Positions 1 to 11,932 are shown, numbered from the stretch's first letter. The stretch: 64,000 nt of DNA from Camelus bactrianus (GCF_048773025.1 NC_133554.1:57212769-57276768); one strand, 5' to 3'. The notes: generated by a model from the letters alone, not told the origin. Program-made: numbers and translations.

Positions 1-239
1 CACCTCACCTGGACAGCTGGCCCACACCAGACGGAGGAATCTTTCCAAAGGGCAAAATAATCACCATGGAACACCCCAGTCCGACACCCTCTGGCTCCTC
101 GTGGCCCAGAGGAGAAAGGCCTTGGTAACATGCAGAAGCCTCCAGGACCCTCCCTGCCTCCGCCCCAGGCCCGCCCTCCAGGCACACAGAACCACCTGCA
201 GCTCCCAGACGGGCGTTGACCCCATCCGCTTGGCCTCTG

Positions 240-560
240 CTCATTCTCCCGGCCTGAAGCCTATTTCTCTGCCATTTTCACCTAGTTAGCACCAACTCAT
301 CTTTCAAAGTCCAGCTCAAGTGCCAGCTCTTCCGTGAACTGTCCTCTGCCCAATTTGGTTCCACCTGACTCCAGGTAGAAGTGCTCTCCTGTTGGCCGAA
401 GTTTCCGTGAACATGAACACCTGCCACATGCACTCTGACACCCCCTCCACAGGCCTCTGTGTCCATCTCGTCTCTGCTTCCAGGCTCGGGGCATCTGCAG
501 CAACAGCGGCTGGCGGTGCGGGGCGCTCACTGGTGCTGGTTGGCTGAATAAGCCTTTACA
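240..560 (+). repeat. L2-like LINE 3' end (old)
   Basis: The stretch around 295-360 resembles the L2 segment that reads roughly 'tctttcaa..cagctcaa.tg.cac.tc.tcc.tgaa', and the end (about 515-560) resembles the L2 tail 'gcgctca..aa.g.tggttgaataa'. Highly diverged; recognised from memory of the consensus only. Confidence 0.45.
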
Positions 561-1779
561 AACTGCTCACACAAACCAAACCTGTGACAGGACTACTGGT
601 GGAGAAAGTTTTCTAATAGCACTGAACCGATTCCACCATTCACACGCAACTTCAGTAACCACAACAGAGACTGCAAGGATGCCAAAGGCTTGCCTCTGAC
701 ACAGAAACCTTGAAGACTCAAAAAAAAAGGAAAGTGGAAAGCCTGGAAAGCACTCGGATAAGGCAGGTGGTGTGCTGGCCCTTGCTAAGGGAGCTGGGCA
801 GCACAGGAGCCAGGAAGCCGCTGACAGCCACCTCACTACCACGAGAGCAGAGCGACAGGGCGTCGCCCCACCTCGGACGATGAACAGTAACAAAAATCCC
901 CTAGGCAGCCTTTAGCCTCTGTGCATTTCTGTAGTTTTTCAGGCCGTGCAAAGAGAGAAGCAAAACATCATCACCAGCAGTTTCAGAGGATGTGGGATTC
1001 GCTTCTCGAACATTTCTAAATAATTTTCCACCTCCTCCATGCCTCTATTACTGCAACTGAAACTAAGCAGCGATAATTAGAGAGACAATCAAGAGGCCGT
1101 GTGGCAACGGAGCAACTGGACAGGTTCGGGCAGAGCGCTCTTCTTTGGGAGTCCACTGTCTGGGACTTCCACCTTGGAGGGTGAGCAGGGAGCGGGCGGA
1201 GAGGCCTAGAGGAGAGGAGACTCGGCCGCCGGCCACACAGCTCTCAGGCTCAAGCTTTCCAACCTCGGCCTCACCGGCACGCATGCGCGCGCATGCCCCC
1301 TCCCTCCTCCCCCGCCAGTGACCTATATGTTTGTTCTCACACTTGGAAGGAGAGGGCACTCTCCTTCCAGTTCTTACTGTAGAACTACCTGAACCTGAAT
1401 GCATGAGAGATACGAGAAAAATTCTATTTGGCAAGACTTTTGACTAACACATGAGGCAGGCATTTAGGAAGGAGCAGGAAGGAATCCTAACATCCCATGC
1501 ATTATAACCAGACAGTTTCTCCATTTGGCCAGAAGACAACACATGGGTTTGAGAGATTCTTCAATCTTCAAGAGAAAACCTAAGGAAAGGTAAATAAGCA
1601 ACTGCTACAAACGGTCAAAATCTGACCCAAACTCAGTCAGAATGAATGTCTCCTTTCCCCATGCTTACAGTATCTGTGAGAAAAACATAAGTCAGTTGAT
1701 TTAATAGAGGCCTTAAAAAAGGAGTTAATCTCAGTTAAATAAACATCATCCTATGTGAACAGCCAGGTCATAATACACA

Positions 1780-2250
1780 AATTTGCAAAAGAAATTTTTT
1801 CCAATCTAACTAGTGATCAACAGATATAATGAGGTGCCATTTTGTAACCATTAAGTTACTTAAAAAAAAAAAAAACAGCTTTCAAATGCTAATCCTCACC
1901 AGTGGCACATTTGCAGTGATACTGGAACAAGTACCCCCATACATCGCTAAGAACAGGGTAGATTGACACAGCCCTTTTGGAAAGCAAATTGGCACGATGC
2001 AAGAAGACTTCTAAAAATGTTTATATCCTCTGACATGTTAATGTCACCCCTGGAAATCTACCTTAAAGACCACAAAATGTGTAATTATGGTAACCTTGTG
2101 TTCCAGATTTTCTAAGAAAGCCCTGACTCTGTATAATTGTATTCTTTTCAATAAATAACAAATCACTAAGTGTGGAACCACATTTGGGAACAATGAAAGT
2201 CATCAATATCATAGAAAAACGAAGAAAATTGGTTTGGCATATGGTCAAGC
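1780..2250 (+). repeat. Old L1 fragment (3' ORF2 region)
   Basis: The text 'gaggtgccattttgtaacc', followed by an A run and then 'aaagcaaattggcacgatgc', matches the order of motifs in the distal ORF2 of mammalian L1M-type elements. It is strongly diverged and non-coding. Confidence 0.5.
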
Positions 2251-4044
2251 ATGTGCAGAAAGTATTCTAGTTTCTCTTTGGGATGGAGGGTTGAAGACAA
2301 AAATTCAAGCTCAATGAATGTTAACTTTTGCCCCATGGGCCCTGGTTCAATCCATTATCCCCTTGACAGTTGCTGGGCTGCCTCTACCGGGGACCAGGCC
2401 CCATGCTTGCTCTGGAGACACAGAGACGGAGCAGCAGATCCCTCCCGGGGCGCAGCAGGCTCCCACGCACCCCCTGCAGCGGCACCCACCGCACCGCGGC
2501 CCCCACCTCACTGCGTCTTCCCAGGACAGCAGGTGTGCCTGGTTAAGATCCACACCCCCGCTCTCCCAAGAGAGGCTTGTTTCTTAAAGGCCTCTTCTCC
2601 CTCCGCTGCAGAAAGGGGCTACGCCTGAAGCTGATAAAAAGCTGAGAGGAGTGCGGTCTGGATTCGAGAAGTAAAGGCCGTGAATGGCACCGGGACTTCA
2701 AGGAGCCCAAGAACCCCTGCTCAGGAATCCGACTATTCTGTAAGAGTCGGGACGTGTCGTCCATCACCACAAACGTTGTGCTGTTACAGCGGATAAGCCC
2801 TCCCAACCCCACCTCACAGCCGGTCAGCATCCCACAACCTCTGGCAGCAGCACCTCGAGTCAGAGCCGTCTGGGAACCCGATTAAAGCGAAGAACTCTCC
2901 AGAAATGCACATTCACAAGAACTTTCACGTACAGTTTCAGAGGGGCCCAGACACCCATTAAGAGGCAGACCGCAGGTTAAAAACATCTGCTCAGAGTTCA
3001 GACGTCCCCAGGAGGAACAGAGTACCGAACCCTCTCTTGGGCAGGGCACCAATGAAGGCAAAAATACCTCTTCCTTCTGCAAATGAGAACTGTGACGTCC
3101 AGGAAGTAGACTGATCTAATAAGAAGGTAATGTGACCCAAGAAAAACATCTCCCAATTAGTTCACGGTGTTTGGAAAGCAGCTGGGGGCCGTGAAGACCA
3201 AGCATTATGAACATCTTCTTTAAACTATCGATTAAGCTTTAGAAAATCACTAACTCCACATTTTTCAAAGGGAAACAAGCTTTAAAAATGAGTTGTGTGT
3301 GACCTTCCCTCGCCCCCACACGGGTCTTCACAGTACAGTCTAGCACACGACACGTGCAGTTTGAGCCACACTGTCCCCGTCTAGGAGTGCAGGACCTCCG
3401 GATAAACAAGCCAGCACTACGGGGACCCAGAGGGAAAGGGCTCCCGAACTCCGCAGTGCAGTCACGGGGTGTGCGCGGGACACCACCGGGCACGCGGTCA
3501 GAAAGACCTTCCGGTTTGTTTCTGAAATTCTCTTTAACTGAACAGAGGAAACTCTAAGGCTCATTCTCTTTCTTCGGAGTATTATAGATGAGTTATGCTC
3601 CAAAAGTTTTGTTACACCAAAGTGGTAGCTGGCAAACCATAACCCACTTCCCCCAAGACACAACGTGAAAAGCTGCATCGTGTCCTAGGCCAGCTCCTGA
3701 ACCAACCACCAGCAGAGGTTCCGAAGGGACCTCTGGAACAGCATCTATGTGCTCCAGGGGTCTACAGCACACACCTCCTTTTGGAATGTGGAATCTCAAC
3801 AGCTGTCTTGTCTTTCAAAGTAAATTCTCTGTAAAACCTGGGAGATGGACAGTTCTGGAGACTGAGGCAAACCTTAAAGAACTGGGAACCTTACTCTTGG
3901 TCTGATCATCTTGACCTATGAGGTACTTTTTATGTGGTAAACCCTATAGGTGGGTAATCTCTTTAAATTCAACCTTTTTGGTTCCTCCAGAATTGAAAGA
4001 ATAGAATTTTTTAAAAGTGTATAAAGAGAAAGAGAGGAATAACT

Positions 4045-4515
4045 TCTTTCTCATCTCTATGTGTGGTCAGCAGAGTAGCGGCCCCCAAGAGATGTTCATG
4101 TCCCAATCCCCCAGAACCTGGGTTGTGACTTCGTTACCCTACGTGGCAAAAGGGGGATTACCATTGCGGAATTAAGGTCGCTGATCCTTATCCTTACACA
4201 GATGGGTCCAATGTAATCACAGGGCCCTAATTAGAAGAGGCAGGGGGTCAGAGAGAAATAACATGCTACCTGCTGGCTTTTAAGATGGAAGGTAGCCACC
4301 AGCCAAGGAACGTGGGAGCCTCTAGAAGCTGGAAAAGGCAAAGAAACGGATGGTCCCCTAGGACCTCCAGAAAGGAACGCAGCCTTGCCGACACCTTTAG
4401 TCCAGGGAGACCAAATCTGGACCTTGGACCTCCAGAACTGTAAGGTAATAAACTTAACAGTGTTTTGAGCCCCCAGCTTTGTGCTAATTGGCCACAATAG
4501 GAAACAAATATGCCC
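4045..4515 (+). mobile_element. MaLR-like (ERVL-MaLR, MLT1 type) solo LTR, fossil
   Basis: The segment follows the MLT1-type LTR layout: 'gatgttcatgtcccaatccc' near the start, 'gggtccaatgtaatcaca' in the middle, 'tctagaagctggaaaaggca' later, and 'cctccagaactgtaaggtaataaa' with a poly(A) signal near the end. It is a solo LTR with no internal region, diverged and old (probably predating the eutherian radiation). Subfamily not assigned. Confidence 0.6.
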
Positions 4516-5749
4516 GGCACTTCCATTCACCCCGTCCGAGTACAAGTTCACATCACGCCTGCTGGCAAAGCAGTCACTGTGTTAAAAGTAACCAGACCAA
4601 CAGCTTCCTGCCTCGCCCAGGGGTAAGAACACCAGCAGAGGGCACAAAGGAAGCTGGGCAGGACACCAGCATCTGAAAACAGCAGCAGGCAAAGCTGGAA
4701 AAGGCTCCTCCTGGGTGAGCAGGAAGAGACAAAACTGGAGGGGCCCAGAACCCTTTGGGACCAGCCAGTGGGTGATTTTTTTTTTTTTCAATCACAGAAG
4801 GAAAACACACACTGCTTTTTACTTGGAAGGTAACAGGAGGACATCTGACGGGCATCCATACCTCACATGCTCTGGACTTTAGGCCCCGAGAGGCCCTTGC
4901 CCTGCCTGCTGCTCAGGGCTGTGGGTCAGAAACCCACCTTTTCAAGGGTTGGCAGTTCCTCAGCGACTTACTGGTAAATAAACAGAAAACCATAACAACG
5001 TGCTTCACCTTTTACATTTTAACATTCCCCAAGACAACGCTTGCTCTCTCAGAATTTAAGAAATAAACACTGCCTATGTCCCTTAGTCAATAAGCCGGGA
5101 TCTGGTTCCACTTAGCCCCATAAGCATTTCAAACTCCACCGAATCTGTACTCTGCTACCAAACCACAAAAGTTCACCACTTGTCCTATTTGTCATTCTCG
5201 CCTGAATTTCTCACGACTAAAATGCTGAATAAATTAACTAAAGGGTTTCACATAACCTTCTACAACCCCTGCAATCCTAAGCTATTTGAGAAAGGGATGC
5301 CTGCCCCGATGGCCAACAGTTTTCAGGATAAGGTTAGCTGGAGGAGAACTTGGAAACTCGCAGTTTTGTCAAGTTTTCGCTGCCGGTGCGGTGTGATTAC
5401 TATGCCGCGTCTCTGTGCACAGATGAGAAAGCAAACTTGGGTTTTTTCCGCGCCCCTCGGGCTTCGCTGGCAGCCAGCAATCGTTAAATCCGGTCTCGGG
5501 GTGGACGGTGGCCGGTGGCCTGGGTCCTGACCCCCGACCGCACCCTCGAGTCGAAGCCTGTGCCACTTCGGGTTCGCTGCCTGTGTGTTCTCATCTTCGT
5601 TTCTGAACAAAGACACGGACCGGGGCACACAACTTGCGAACACCGAAAGGGCCGGAAACTACGGAGAACGCCGCGGGGGAACTCGAGCCCTGGCGGGGGC
5701 CCGCTGCAGGGCTGCGGGGCGGCCCGGCCTGTGTAGGACAGCGGCCCGC

Positions 5750-6050
5750 GACCCCGCCCGAGACCCCGGGGACCTCCGCCCCGGAACCGGGGCCCCGAGA
5801 CCCCCGCCCCAAGACCCCGGACGTCAACTCCTGCCCGACATCCTCGGCCCGGTGACCCTCGCCCCAGAGATCCCCGGCCCGGAGACCCTCCGCCCCAAGA
5901 CCCCCGCCCCAGAGACCCGAGTCTGGAGACCCCGCCTCCACACCTCGGCCCGAAGATCCCCGCTCCGGACACCCAGGCCCAGAGACCCAGGTCCTGCGAC
6001 CCCCGCCCCGGACACCCGAGCCCGGCGACCCCATGTGCCTGCCCCGGAGA
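5750..6050. repeat. GC-rich minisatellite, ~15-bp degenerate unit
   Basis: About twenty imperfect copies of a unit near GCCCCRGAGACCCCC occur in tandem. The plus strand is C-rich, so the CYTH1 sense (minus) strand is G-rich with many runs of three or more G. The array lies about 220-520 bp inside intron 1. It creates long open frames on both strands that are composition artefacts. Confidence 0.8.
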
Positions 6051-6273
6051 CCCGGACTCTGCGACGCCACGTTCCTCAGCGCCCCTCAGCCTCCGGGCCC
6101 CCGGCGACCCCTGCCCTGCGGAGGCCCCCGCCCGGCCCGGCCGCCCTGGGCTCGCGTCCGGCCCCACCGTCCCCGGGAAACGCCAGCCGCCAGAGGCGCG
6201 GCCGGGCGCCGGGCCGGAGAAGGGAGGAAGAGAGGGAGGGGGCGTCCGCCGGCCGGTCTCTGGCTTTACTGAC

Positions 6274-6295
6274 CGTAGCTGTCGTCCTCGTCCAT
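6274..6295 (-). CDS. CYTH1: CYTH1 (cytohesin-1), first coding exon segment
   Basis: Cytohesin-1 is a cytoplasmic, membrane-recruited guanine-nucleotide exchange factor for ARF GTPases (coiled coil, Sec7, PH domain) involved in integrin adhesion and endosomal traffic. Only its first 22 coding bases are here. Reading the minus strand from the ATG at 6295 gives MDEDDSY plus one base, followed by GTCAGT as 5' splice site. Human CYTH1 begins MEEDDSYVPSD with the first intron at the same place (recalled), so the match covers seven residues, one changed (E2D). The location inside a CpG island and immediately before USP36 and TIMP2 in the expected order and orientation is the stronger argument. The 5' UTR continues to higher coordinates; its start is not visible. 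The remaining exons lie beyond the left edge, past the large intron 1. The donor GTCAGT departs from the GTAAGT consensus. Confidence 0.85.
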
Positions 6296-6452
6296 GGTGC
6301 CGGTGCCGGCGCCGGGCTGCGCGCCGGAGCCGCCGCTTGTCCCTGGGCCCGCCGCTCCTGGCCCAGCTCTCCCGGCCCGGCTTGGAGCCCCGCCCCCGAC
6401 CCCGTGCTCGCCGCCCGCCCCTCGCCTCCCGCGGGGCGCCCCGCCCGCCGCC

Positions 6453-6490
6453 CGCGCGCGCGCGCGCGCGCACACACACACACACGCACG
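6453..6490. repeat. (CG)n(CA)n alternating purine-pyrimidine microsatellite
   Basis: Thirty-eight uninterrupted bases of alternating pyrimidine-purine, CG repeats running into CA repeats with one CG near the end. It lies about 160 bp upstream of the CYTH1 ATG, in the 5' UTR or core promoter. Such tracts are known Z-DNA formers and are usually length-polymorphic. Confidence 0.95.
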
Positions 6491-7366
6491 CCCGGGCCTG
6501 GTCCGACCCTCAGCCCGCGCCTGCGCACGCGCAACACCAGCCCCACCCCCCTGCCTGAGGCCCCGCCCCCGCCCGCGCGTGCACCCCTACCCCTGCACGC
6601 GGCCGCCCTCCAGCTCGCCCCTGCGCACGCGCGCAGCGCAGGCCCCGCCCCCGGGCCAGAGGCCCCCGCCTCGGACCACGCCCCCAGCCCGAGGGCCCGC
6701 CCCGACCGCCTCCAGGAGCCTAGCAGGTTTCGGATTTCGCAAGGGCAGCACAGACCTGGGGGACACAGCCTGGAACCAGGCTGTCCACAAAGGCCCAAGG
6801 TCGTGTCTGGCCGCTGTAGGGCAGGGTGGGCCTCGCTGACGTCAGCCTCTCAGGTCAGGCCCGCCCCAGACTGATCAGGAGGGCCCGCTCCTTGGCCAAG
6901 ACGAGAGCACTTTAATTCATCATTTCTGCTGTCTGAACCCTGAATGCCATGAATTCACTACCTTTATACTTCCTTTTATTTGTCCTCCGAATTTACCCGG
7001 ATCAAGTTTCAAACGGAGGTAGCTCATCTCCCAACATTTCAGGATTTTGGTGACCTTGATTCCTGCACCTCTTAAATTCACGTTTCTAGACTATTCCCTA
7101 CGTGTTTTATTTGCCTGCACTGGGCGGACCAGTCCCCTCCCGCTGGTAAAATTGAGTGCCCTTTGTGGAACGTAGAAAGCAGTCCCACACCTGAAGATGG
7201 GGAACTCCACAATTTTTAATTTAGAAAAATAAAGTGCCACTTTTCTAGCCACTCCTAGATGCATACACTCTTTCATTGGTTTGGTGCTACCCATAAAAAT
7301 TACAAGCACCTCAGCTGGAAGGGACCTCAGGATCACTCATTACTCAGGGATGGTCCAGGGCCCTCC

Positions 7367-7460
7367 TGGTGTGCGTACACCCCAACACTTAGCACAGTGG
7401 GCAGTATCCAGGCTGGAGTGTGTACACCCGGACACTTAGCAAAGTGGGTGGTACCCAGGG
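7367..7460. repeat. 47-bp tandem duplication
   Basis: Two adjacent imperfect copies of a 47-bp unit start at 7367 and 7414. Both contain 'acacttagca.agtggg' and end in '.ta.ccagg'. They differ at several positions, so the duplication is not recent. Confidence 0.85.
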
Positions 7461-10400
7461 GCTGCTGGAGAAGAGTTCAGCTCAAGGCCCTGGCAATGTC
7501 CCTGAAAGGTCACAGGACCTCTTTTGGAATATCTCCATAGGTGGAGAGGGGTGGTGGCTGTGATCCCTCTCAGAATCCTGTTTCACTGGCCAACCCTAAA
7601 ATATGTCTCCCAGGACTTCTCAACAGTTCTAGACAACAAAGAAAAGTAATTTCCGCTCATGGAAAAGGAATACATGAATGAGGAACCTCTGGGGTTTCTT
7701 TCCAGATCTGCTTCCTTAGTAGGAAGCCTTGTGACCTGGGCAAACAGCTCAACCCCCTCAATCTGTTTCCCACTCACGAAATGCAGCCTCTGCTTGTAAA
7801 ATCCAAGCTTCTGCCCAGAACTAATCTCTGAGGTGACAGATCTGTCACTGTCTTTGACTCATCTGCTACATAGCTGACAATATTTTTGTTAGATGAGGTG
7901 GGCTTCAACATATCAGCCTACGGGATCCTAATCTTTACAACAGGGTGCAGCTCTGGCCCACCCTCTGGTGGCTAAGAAAATCGTGCATTCACAAGCAAGC
8001 ATCCTTCTGACTCCCCTGAGCTGTCTGACGCACCCTTTGGTGGAGAAGCTTGATGTCTCCTGAAAGTCCAAGAAGATGGTCTCCATTTCCTTAGGCACAT
8101 GTTTCTTTTGACACTTCGCTTGTATAGATTGTTACCTTACCTCTAAAATGTTGATTCTGCTGGACCTAAGAGCTTAATCTCACTGATTTCACCAGACTGT
8201 TTGGTTTTACAGGCAACGTTAGAGCCGGGAATCACAATTTGGCCCCAATGTGTCCTTGCATTTGGAGACGCGTGCTCAGTGATCCAGGGTCATTTCCTCA
8301 TCTTGGCCTGGCCTTAGGACGCTCTTAGAATCAACCCCCTTTGGTCTGGTGAGTCTCTTTCCTTCACAGGGAGCACGGACTCTCCCTGGATGTTTGACAC
8401 TCTCTCTATTTACTGCACTTTAAGCCACACTCACCAGAAGGTTCGAGGCATGGTCCCTTGGTGCCTGAACTCTTGCTCAGTGACCAAAATATAAAGCCAC
8501 TCAGGTAACACATTAATTCCCACCATGATCTGAACCCCAAACCCAGTACATTTGAATGGGGAGGGATACTGGTGTGAATGCTAATCACTTCAGCTAGCAT
8601 AGTACTTGACTGTTTACACATTCTGTTCACTTACATTGTTTCATGACAGCAATGTTTTCAAATCGCAGGTCCGGACTCTGAATGGTTGAGAAACCACCAC
8701 CCTTAGATGAAGAGAAGATAGAATAAAGTAGAAAGAATCAGTGTCCACCACATGTCATAAGGATGTCTGTTTGGGCTGTGTATGGATGCACTGGGTAGGG
8801 ATGTACAACGAACCTGACTGTGGGTCACTGTCAAAGACCCCACATTGTCACGTGCGTGGCTTGGAGGGTTGGTTTGTTGAGCTGCTATCTCCATCCCTAC
8901 TCTGTGTTATTTCAGATGTCTTCAGAAACAATGTTCAAAGAGGGGCAGATTACTGGATTCCAATGCTTTCATACAAGGGGGCACCCACAGCTTTTAAAAG
9001 ATTGAGGCTGATTTCTGCATTCACCAATGCAGGACCATCCCCAAGCTGTATTAAGTGGAGAAAGCAAAGACAGAACAGGGGTGTATATTTGCATTTCGAA
9101 CAAAAATACTGGTGGTTCAGGTTGGAGGGTCTCATGGGAAAGGGGAGGACAGTGTCCCCTTTCTGTATGAGCACTTACACCCCCTCCACGTGCAAAAGGA
9201 ACAGCTCCTGTCCCCACCCCACCATGCACTGAAGGATCATGGTCTGCTGGGGCCAACAGAGCCACATTGTGAGGCCTCCCCTCAACATAGAATTATCACT
9301 GGCTACCTGATGAGCCACTACTCAGAGCTCTGCCAAGGCTAGGGCCCAGAGTGTGAGGGACAGTGACCTCAGATAATGCCTGCTTCACAGGAGAATGGGC
9401 TCAGCCAGGCCAGCCAGCTGTCACATGCCCAGCCGCTGGGTGAGCCCTCGGTCCTCCTGAAGACCAAGGTGAGATGCTGACGGAGACCGAGCGGCTCTTC
9501 TAGAAGCTAGCCTCTGACTCCTCCCCACCCAGGTTTAGACAGACATTCTGATCAGGTGTCTTCAGTAAATACAAGACAGGGGCCACTCCCCTGCTCTCTG
9601 CCAGTCCAGCCCGCCCTGGGGAGGGAGGCGGTATGGGGCAGGAAGGATGCTTCCCACGTGCAGAGATGGAAGCCAAGCAGCTTCCCCATCCCGGGCTGAG
9701 GCTGGGGCATTGTCCTGCTTTGAAAACCCCCAGATTTTATTTTGCTAAAGCTTGCAATTTCTCCTGTGTGTGAATGGCACTTCAAATCTGTCTGTAATGG
9801 AACTTGATTGGATCCAGCTGTCACCAACTGCTTCCCTGCTGCCCGCCCGAGAGACAGCTGGCCACGTGCCACAGAATCCAGGCTTTCACGTCAAAGAGAG
9901 GGGTGAATGCTCCAGTTCCCGCCAAACCTGCCAGAATGTTTTCACTTGCAGGAAAAAAAAAAGTGGTGGAGGATGGGGGGAAGGGGGGAAGGGGCTCGGG
10001 CTCGGGGGAGCACCATCAAGAGGACTGGACCAGGGATATCAATGGAGGTGGGCTGGCCGTGTTCTGAGCAGAGTCCAAAGCCACAGTCACCAACCACACT
10101 TCCTTTGGAAGCTCTTCCAGCTCATCCCTGTAACCCAGACTTCCCGGGACCCTGAAATTTGGGACCCACTGGAGACAGCACCCGCCTGTCCCTGCAGAGG
10201 GGACATGTCTAACCGAGCCCTGTAATGCAGAAAACAGCAGAGCAATCCATGTAAGAGAGGAGAATAAAGAAATCAGAATCATTTCTAATTCCTTCCTAAT
10301 TTCTTAAGAGCAAAAAAAAAAATACACAAAGTTACATTGTAACAGTCTGAACTGTTAGCATGGGATGGTGAAGGCTAACAATTCTTTCAACAGCACAGTG

Positions 10401-11324
10401 GTGACAGGTGCTGGGAACCTGAGGGCAGCATGACTGGGTTAGGGCTTCTGGTCTTGAAGGATGGTCCTGGGGGCCAGGAAGCCAGAGCAGGAAGCAGGTG
10501 CACTGGAGAGTGATTTGAGTCCAAGAGAAAACTGGTGGCAACTCACACTGAGAGCCAGGCAGTGGAGATGGAAAGAGGGAAGGAATTTCCCGACAGCCAG
10601 GTGGCAGGATCAGACTTCCATCGCTGACGCCGCGGTAAAGAGAGGGAGGTGCTGAGTGAGGCGGGCGCGTTTTTGGCTTTGGCCACAGGGGTGTGGTGGG
10701 AGCCCAGCCACAGGAGGGACACAGGAGGAGCAGGACACAGGTGCAAGGAGGGCAGAGAGAACCAAGAACTCTGGGCCACCAGTTTGTCACTAAGAACAGG
10801 AATAGATGTTCCATGGGAGGTACTGGTGGGACCACGGGGTATGTTGATTGGAGCTGACTGATTTTGGCTATATCTACGTAGCTAGCGCTCATCAGCTCCA
10901 ACAGACTTAACATTTTAAGGGGCAGAAAAAGAAGAGCTCTCCAGGGAGGGGGAGCGGTGACCAGTGTCCCGTCCTGAAAAGATGTCGTGGCAAACACTCA
11001 TCAGATTTGGGAACTGGGCTGTTGAATGGATTCATGAGGGCAGAAGGCAGACTAAGGACCATGGAGAATGGAACAGAGGACAAACTCAAGATGAGTTGAG
11101 AGAGAGGGAGGGGACACAGAAGAAAGGGGGCTTTTTTAGGATGGCAGGAACTGGAACGTGTTCATCGTCACTGAAGCGAGGTCCCCCAAGAGGGGCGAGA
11201 GGTCGGCTTCGAGAGCACAGGGGTGTCAGCCCTGCAGGGGCCCCTCTTCCAGCGTCTTCAGGACACAGAGGCGGCCTCCACAGAGGGCCCCACTGACCAC
11301 TCCACGTCGGAGTCGTTAGGACGG

Positions 11325-11500
11325 AACTGTGGGTCTCCCAGTGTGGCCCCTGCCCACCACCCCCCGGAAGGAGTTAGAAATGCCAGTTCTCAGGCCCCAC
11401 CCCAGACCTGCTCAATCAGAATGTGGGGGGAAGGGGGCCCAGCAACCTGCCTTTTAACAGCCCCCTGGTGATGCTGAGGCCCACTCACACCTGAGACTTG
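11325..11500 (+). mobile_element. MER5A-like hAT-Charlie DNA transposon remnant
   Basis: Contains the MER5A landmarks in order: 'gttagaaatgccagttctca', 'ggccccaccccagacctgct', 'caatcagaatgtggggg', 'gcccagcaacctgcctttta' and 'ctggtgatgctgaggccc'. It is a non-autonomous remnant, old and non-coding. Confidence 0.75.
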
Positions 11501-11607
11501 GGACTAGAACAGCAGTTCTCTGGGGAAGGTTTTCAATAAATGCCAATGCCCACGCCTCACCCGGGAGACTCCCATTTCCTTCACATGAGTATTAAATTAG
11601 TATTAAA

Positions 11608-11823
11608 TAGAGTCCTACTATAGAGCATAGGGCACTATATCCAATATCTTGAAGTAGCCTGTAAGAAAAAAGAATATGCAAAGGAATACATGTGTAACTG
11701 AGTATGTGTATGTATATATGTACGTGTATGTACATGTATGAATGAATATATGTATGAATGGATCACTATGCTGTACACCAGAAGTTAACACAACATTGTA
11801 AATCAGCTACAATTCAATAAAAA
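11608..11823 (+). mobile_element. 5'-truncated L1 3' end with 13-bp target-site duplication
   Basis: Matches the common cetartiodactyl L1 tail ('gagcatagggcactatatcc', 'gctgtacaccagaagttaac', 'acattgtaaatcagctacaa', then AATAAA and an A run). It is flanked by the direct repeat AATTAGTATTAAA at 11595-11607 and again at 11824-11836, the signature of target-primed reverse transcription. It contains a TGTATG/TATG-rich microsatellite (about 11702-11762). Only the 3' UTR was inserted, with no coding capacity. Confidence 0.8.
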
Positions 11824-11842
11824 AATTAGTATTAAAAAACTC

Positions 11843-11932
11843 TGGACGGGTGGGTACAGCTCAGTGGTAGAGTGTATGCTTAGCAAGCACAAGGTCCCGG
11901 GTTCAATCCCCAGCACCTCCATCAAAGAAAAC
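11843..11932 (+). mobile_element. Vic-1-like tRNA-derived SINE (camelid)
   Basis: Shows the tRNA-like head with an A box ('tacagctcagtggtagag') and B box ('ggttcaatccccagc') and a short A-rich tail. It sits immediately after the L1 tail, a usual A-rich target. The split internal promoter is retained but it is a SINE, not a tRNA gene. Confidence 0.85.

Larger units (their letters stand above)
1..6273 (-). other. CYTH1: CYTH1 intron 1 (5' part, partial)
   Basis: This is the start of the first CYTH1 intron, read right to left from the donor at 6273. No exon could be supported in it; open frames here are short and resemble no known protein. It holds an L2-like stretch (about 240-560), an old L1 fragment (about 1780-2250), a MaLR-like solo LTR (about 4045-4515) and, next to exon 1, a GC-rich minisatellite (about 5750-6050). 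The rest looks like unique intronic sequence. Confidence 0.75.
5480..6900. promoter_or_regulatory. CYTH1: CYTH1 CpG-island promoter region
   Basis: GC- and CpG-rich DNA surrounds CYTH1 exon 1 with no TATA box in view. Upstream of the gene (higher coordinates) are two palindromic NRF1-type sites, TGCGCACGCGCA at 6522-6533 and TGCGCACGCGCG at 6622-6633, and several GC boxes. The transcription start was not located; it probably lies between about 6300 and 6550. The type assignment rests on composition, motifs and the position of the CYTH1 ATG. Confidence 0.7.

Noticed and set aside
5484-6874. Long open frames in the GC-rich region (429 codons on plus at 5585-6874; 333 codons on minus at 5484-6485)
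   Set aside because: They arise from low stop-codon density in GC-rich and tandemly repeated DNA, exist on several frames at once, show Pro/Arg/Gly-biased composition and match no family.
11843-11932. tRNA gene
   Set aside because: A- and B-box motifs are present here and at five other sites, but the sequence continues into an A-rich tail, lacks a proper cloverleaf 3' half and is flanked by duplications. These are tRNA-derived SINEs.
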